Shown piece by piece: positions 61,613 to 64,000 of a DNA stretch of 64,000 nucleotides. Source of the DNA: Haliotis asinina (lineage: Eukaryota; Mollusca; Gastropoda; Lepetellida; Haliotidae); NCBI RefSeq assembly GCF_037392515.1, contig NC_090287.1, positions 6,307,501 through 6,371,500 on the forward strand, read 5' to 3'. Made by a program: the position numbers and the translations under genes. Positions within the stretch are counted from its first letter, which is position 1. Each line of letters opens with the position of its first letter. The notes under the pieces were generated by a model. The model was not told the DNA's origin and searched no databases. It saw only the letters and a program-made list of their open reading frames with translations.

Positions 61613-63480
61613 GATTGCCATACACTCAGTATTTAACAATCCCAGTGCAATGTCTCAGCCACAGTCGTCAGAACTCTGTGGCTCCCAACACAACAGAAAA
61701 ATCAGGATTTGACTTTTGTTCTGAAGGAAGATTCCACATCTTCTGTCACATTTTTCCGTCTGAATCTGAGATGCTTAGTTGTGCGTCTTGCTTATGGATG
61801 GGTGACAGGGACTCACTAGATTGATGTCAACCAAGTCACCAATTCACCACTGATAAACCATGTAATTCTTGCAGTGCCAACAGTGACCCCTCAGGTCTTA
61901 GGTTTAGAGAGGAAGCTTTTAAAGGGTGTGATTCTCTTTATTGTAACCTGGATGAAATACATATGATATTTCCTGTGGATATGCTTATTCATGAATGATC
62001 CAACATTTTTGTGACTTGGATCAGTTGTGAACATTTTGTACTTTTGTAACTTTTGTCTAGCCACAAGTAACACTGAACTGTCCTAGTTGTGGAGGAGGGC
62101 CAGTACAAGCTATTATCACTCTGGGGTGATGGGTGGCCCAGTGGTTAAGGTGCAAGCTGGACATGCAGGAGGCCTTGATTTAGTCCTTACTTGCACATTT
62201 AATGTTTGATGGTTGTTCATAATGTCCCCTGCTGTGACATTGCTTAAATATTTGCTGAAAGCAGTTTGAAACCACACCCAGTCATACACCAAGGAGATGA
62301 TTGTGACCACTCAATCAACTGTTTCAAGATCTCTTTCATTCAGTGATTTCCGTGACCTACTGCTAGACACATATTAGATGATCTTGCGCACTAAATGCAT
62401 TTGTGACAAGAGAGGCGGTACAACGAATTGGGCGAGTACACTTGGCTGCTACAGGTAGCGTGACGATTATGCAATACATGCTAACCGTGACATGAAATGA
62501 CATGAAATCAACACCGCATATTCATTCGAATGATAAGACTGCAATTTCAGGCATAAGATACTGATATTCCACGCTAAACTGTAGTTAAGACGAAGACAAG
62601 TAGATGCATTTTAGATATTCAACAATTTTGTTAAAAAAACCCTAGGAAAATGTCATTTGCTTCGTGAAATGGATCGGTGGTCCTAAACATATTTGCTCAG
62701 TATATTGTGTTGATTCAATTTGTTGGGATTGAACCTGTTCCCAAATCGAGCGTGCTATAACAATTAATGCGTTAAACGCACGGGGAAAATGAACTTCTCG
62801 ATATTTATCAGACAACCTGTCTCCCTCTTGTTTCAAGTGGATCGTTCTGTGGGGCGTTCCCAAGTATGCAAATTTGTCAGGGTGTGGATCATCTTACATG
62901 TGTTTACCAGTAAGTACAGCAAAGTGTGTGAACTGATAAAATATAAGAAACATATTTAGAAACATCAGTTTCATAAGTACATTATTAGAAACAATTTTAT
63001 ATAGACTGGTAAACCGAATGTGAGCATTAATTTATGTATCATTTTCTACGTTGATTCCACCAGGTGGTTGAAAGATAGATGTCCTCCTTGAATGCATTGA
63101 AGTCATGAACTTATGAAAAGTTGACTTTTTTCTGTTTGTAAGTGTGTATGGATCTCCATAATACGAGAAGTCCAGAATGATATAAATTTTGTCATGTTGA
63201 GATTGTTTTGTTTTTTGTGCGAGTGTGATTGAGATGATATAATTAGACAACTCTAGAGCTTGATCAGCTGATGCATTTAGTTGTCTCTTAAGGACCTCTT
63301 TGCCTCAGGGGGGTTGCCAGATGTAGTGGCTGGGGAGAGTGCTCCTTGGAAAGAATAGCCCCACAGTACCTCATGCTTGGGGTAAAACTCCTGATTGTCT
63401 TCATATGGCTGCAATAGCTCAAGGAGGCCAATAATGTGTATGGCCTCTGAGCATTGAAATCAGCATTGTCTGTACATGGA
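61613..63480. other. BABAM2 3' region and intergenic DNA
   Basis: Contains the BABAM2 3' UTR and one SINE. A minus-strand stretch at about 63300-63420 reads LLELLQPYEDNQEFYPKHEV without stops and might be an exon, but it lacks a family match and partner exons. Confidence 0.4.
62122..62286 (+). mobile_element. Abalone SINE family B, diverged
   Basis: Head GGGTGGCCCAGTGGTTAAGG, then a damaged B-box region, CATAATGTCCCCTGCTGTG, and the tail ATTGCTTAAATATTTGCTG. Confidence 0.7.
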
Positions 63481-63483
63481 GTG

Positions 63484-63645
63484 GACGAGTGAGTGAGAGA
63501 GTCTAGTTTTGGGCTGCACTCTGCAATATTCCAGGTGTATGCCGGCGGTCCGTAAATAATTGAGCCTGGACCATACAATCCAGTGATCAATGGTATGAGC
63601 ATGGATCTGCACAAATGGGAACTGGTGGCACGTGGCCCACTGGAG
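63484..63645 (+). mobile_element. Abalone SINE family A, partial
   Basis: From GAGTGAGTGAGAGAGTCTAG through GCAATATTCCAGGTGTATG and ATACAATCCAGTGATCAATG to GGGAACTGGTGGCACG. It ends abruptly in Tc1-like sequence. Confidence 0.75.
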
Positions 63646-63983
63646 ACGAGCACAACGTTGTCGAACAGTGAGGTTCCGGACCCAGTACAGCTTGCGAATC
63701 TGACGTTCCTCTGCCTTACCCGCCACTGCACTGTATCGTCTCTGATTGGTCTCTGGTGTTTGCCAATGGTTGTACGCACGGTTTCCGCAGCCCTAGCGAA
63801 ACGATTTTTTTTGTGATGGCGGACAATCTGACGATTTTCCTCAACTTTGTCATAGGCGGTCTTCCACTGCGAGGACGAACGGCTGTGCTTCCACTTGCTT
63901 GGACTCGTAACATGTCTTGCATTCTGGCCAGCATTCAGTCTTCCTGAAGCTTGGTCCCTCTGTTCCATTGATAATCGTGGCAT
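63646..63983 (-). mobile_element. Tc1/mariner-type transposase relic, N-terminal part
   Basis: The minus strand from 63983 reads MPRLSMEQRDQASGRLNAGQ, then after frame changes GSTAVRPRSGRPPMTKL, ETVRTTIGKHQRPIRDDTVQ and RQRNVR, then CARLQWATCHQFPF before similarity stops at the SINE junction. These are the two helix-turn-helix domains and the linker of Tc1-like transposases. The catalytic part is missing. Inactive. Confidence 0.8.
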
Positions 63984-64000
63984 GACGAACAGTGAATGAT

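Noticed and set aside
63300-63420. Possible minus-strand exon reading LLELLQPYEDNQEF
   Set aside because: Open but short, with no partner exon or known family; it may equally be decayed transposon flank.

Overview
This window looks like nuclear DNA of a marine gastropod, most likely an abalone (Haliotis). The reasons are spliced genes with molluscan-level similarity to vertebrate proteins, AT-rich introns, and many copies of a repeat I recognise from abalone sequences (it carries GCAATATTCCAGCTATATGG and ends in a GTGA-type simple tail). Gene identities come from reading the translations and from memory of the human proteins. No search was run.

Layout. (1) 0.9-9.9 kb, minus strand: at least eight phase-compatible exons of an unidentified, probably nuclear protein; its introns are full of minisatellites and foldback repeats. 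(2) 10.75-11.49 kb: a ~740 bp near-perfect palindrome between that gene and MKKS. Each arm carries a first-exon-like block ending in a splice donor, one pointing each way. (3) 14.6-19.8 kb, plus strand: MKKS/BBS6 (593 aa), preceded in the same inferred transcript by two small ORFs (61 and 64 aa), each with one membrane segment. They resemble the upstream mitochondrial microproteins reported for human MKKS. (4) 24.7-30.6 kb, minus strand: a seven-exon protein of 648 aa with cyclic-nucleotide-binding domains. (5) 30.6-37.8 kb: gene-poor, with SINEs, small DNA-transposon relics and an AC microsatellite. (6) 40.5-49.6 kb, minus strand: SETD3, the actin histidine methyltransferase, in 15 coding exons (512 aa). 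(7) 49.6-55.2 kb: intergenic, with tandem repeats and a dead Tc1-like transposon. (8) 55.3-61.6 kb, plus strand: BABAM2/BRE (384 aa, 11 exons), with a THAP-bearing, TTAA-flanked element in one intron. (9) 61.6-64.0 kb: a SINE and the start of another Tc1-like transposase.

The genes are separate housekeeping or ciliary units and do not form a pathway. The most interesting points are the three-ORF MKKS transcript, the palindromic divergent promoter region, tandem arrays seeded at splice donors, and two SINE families with different heads but one shared 3' tail. No convincing retrovirus-like or other capsid-bearing element was seen.
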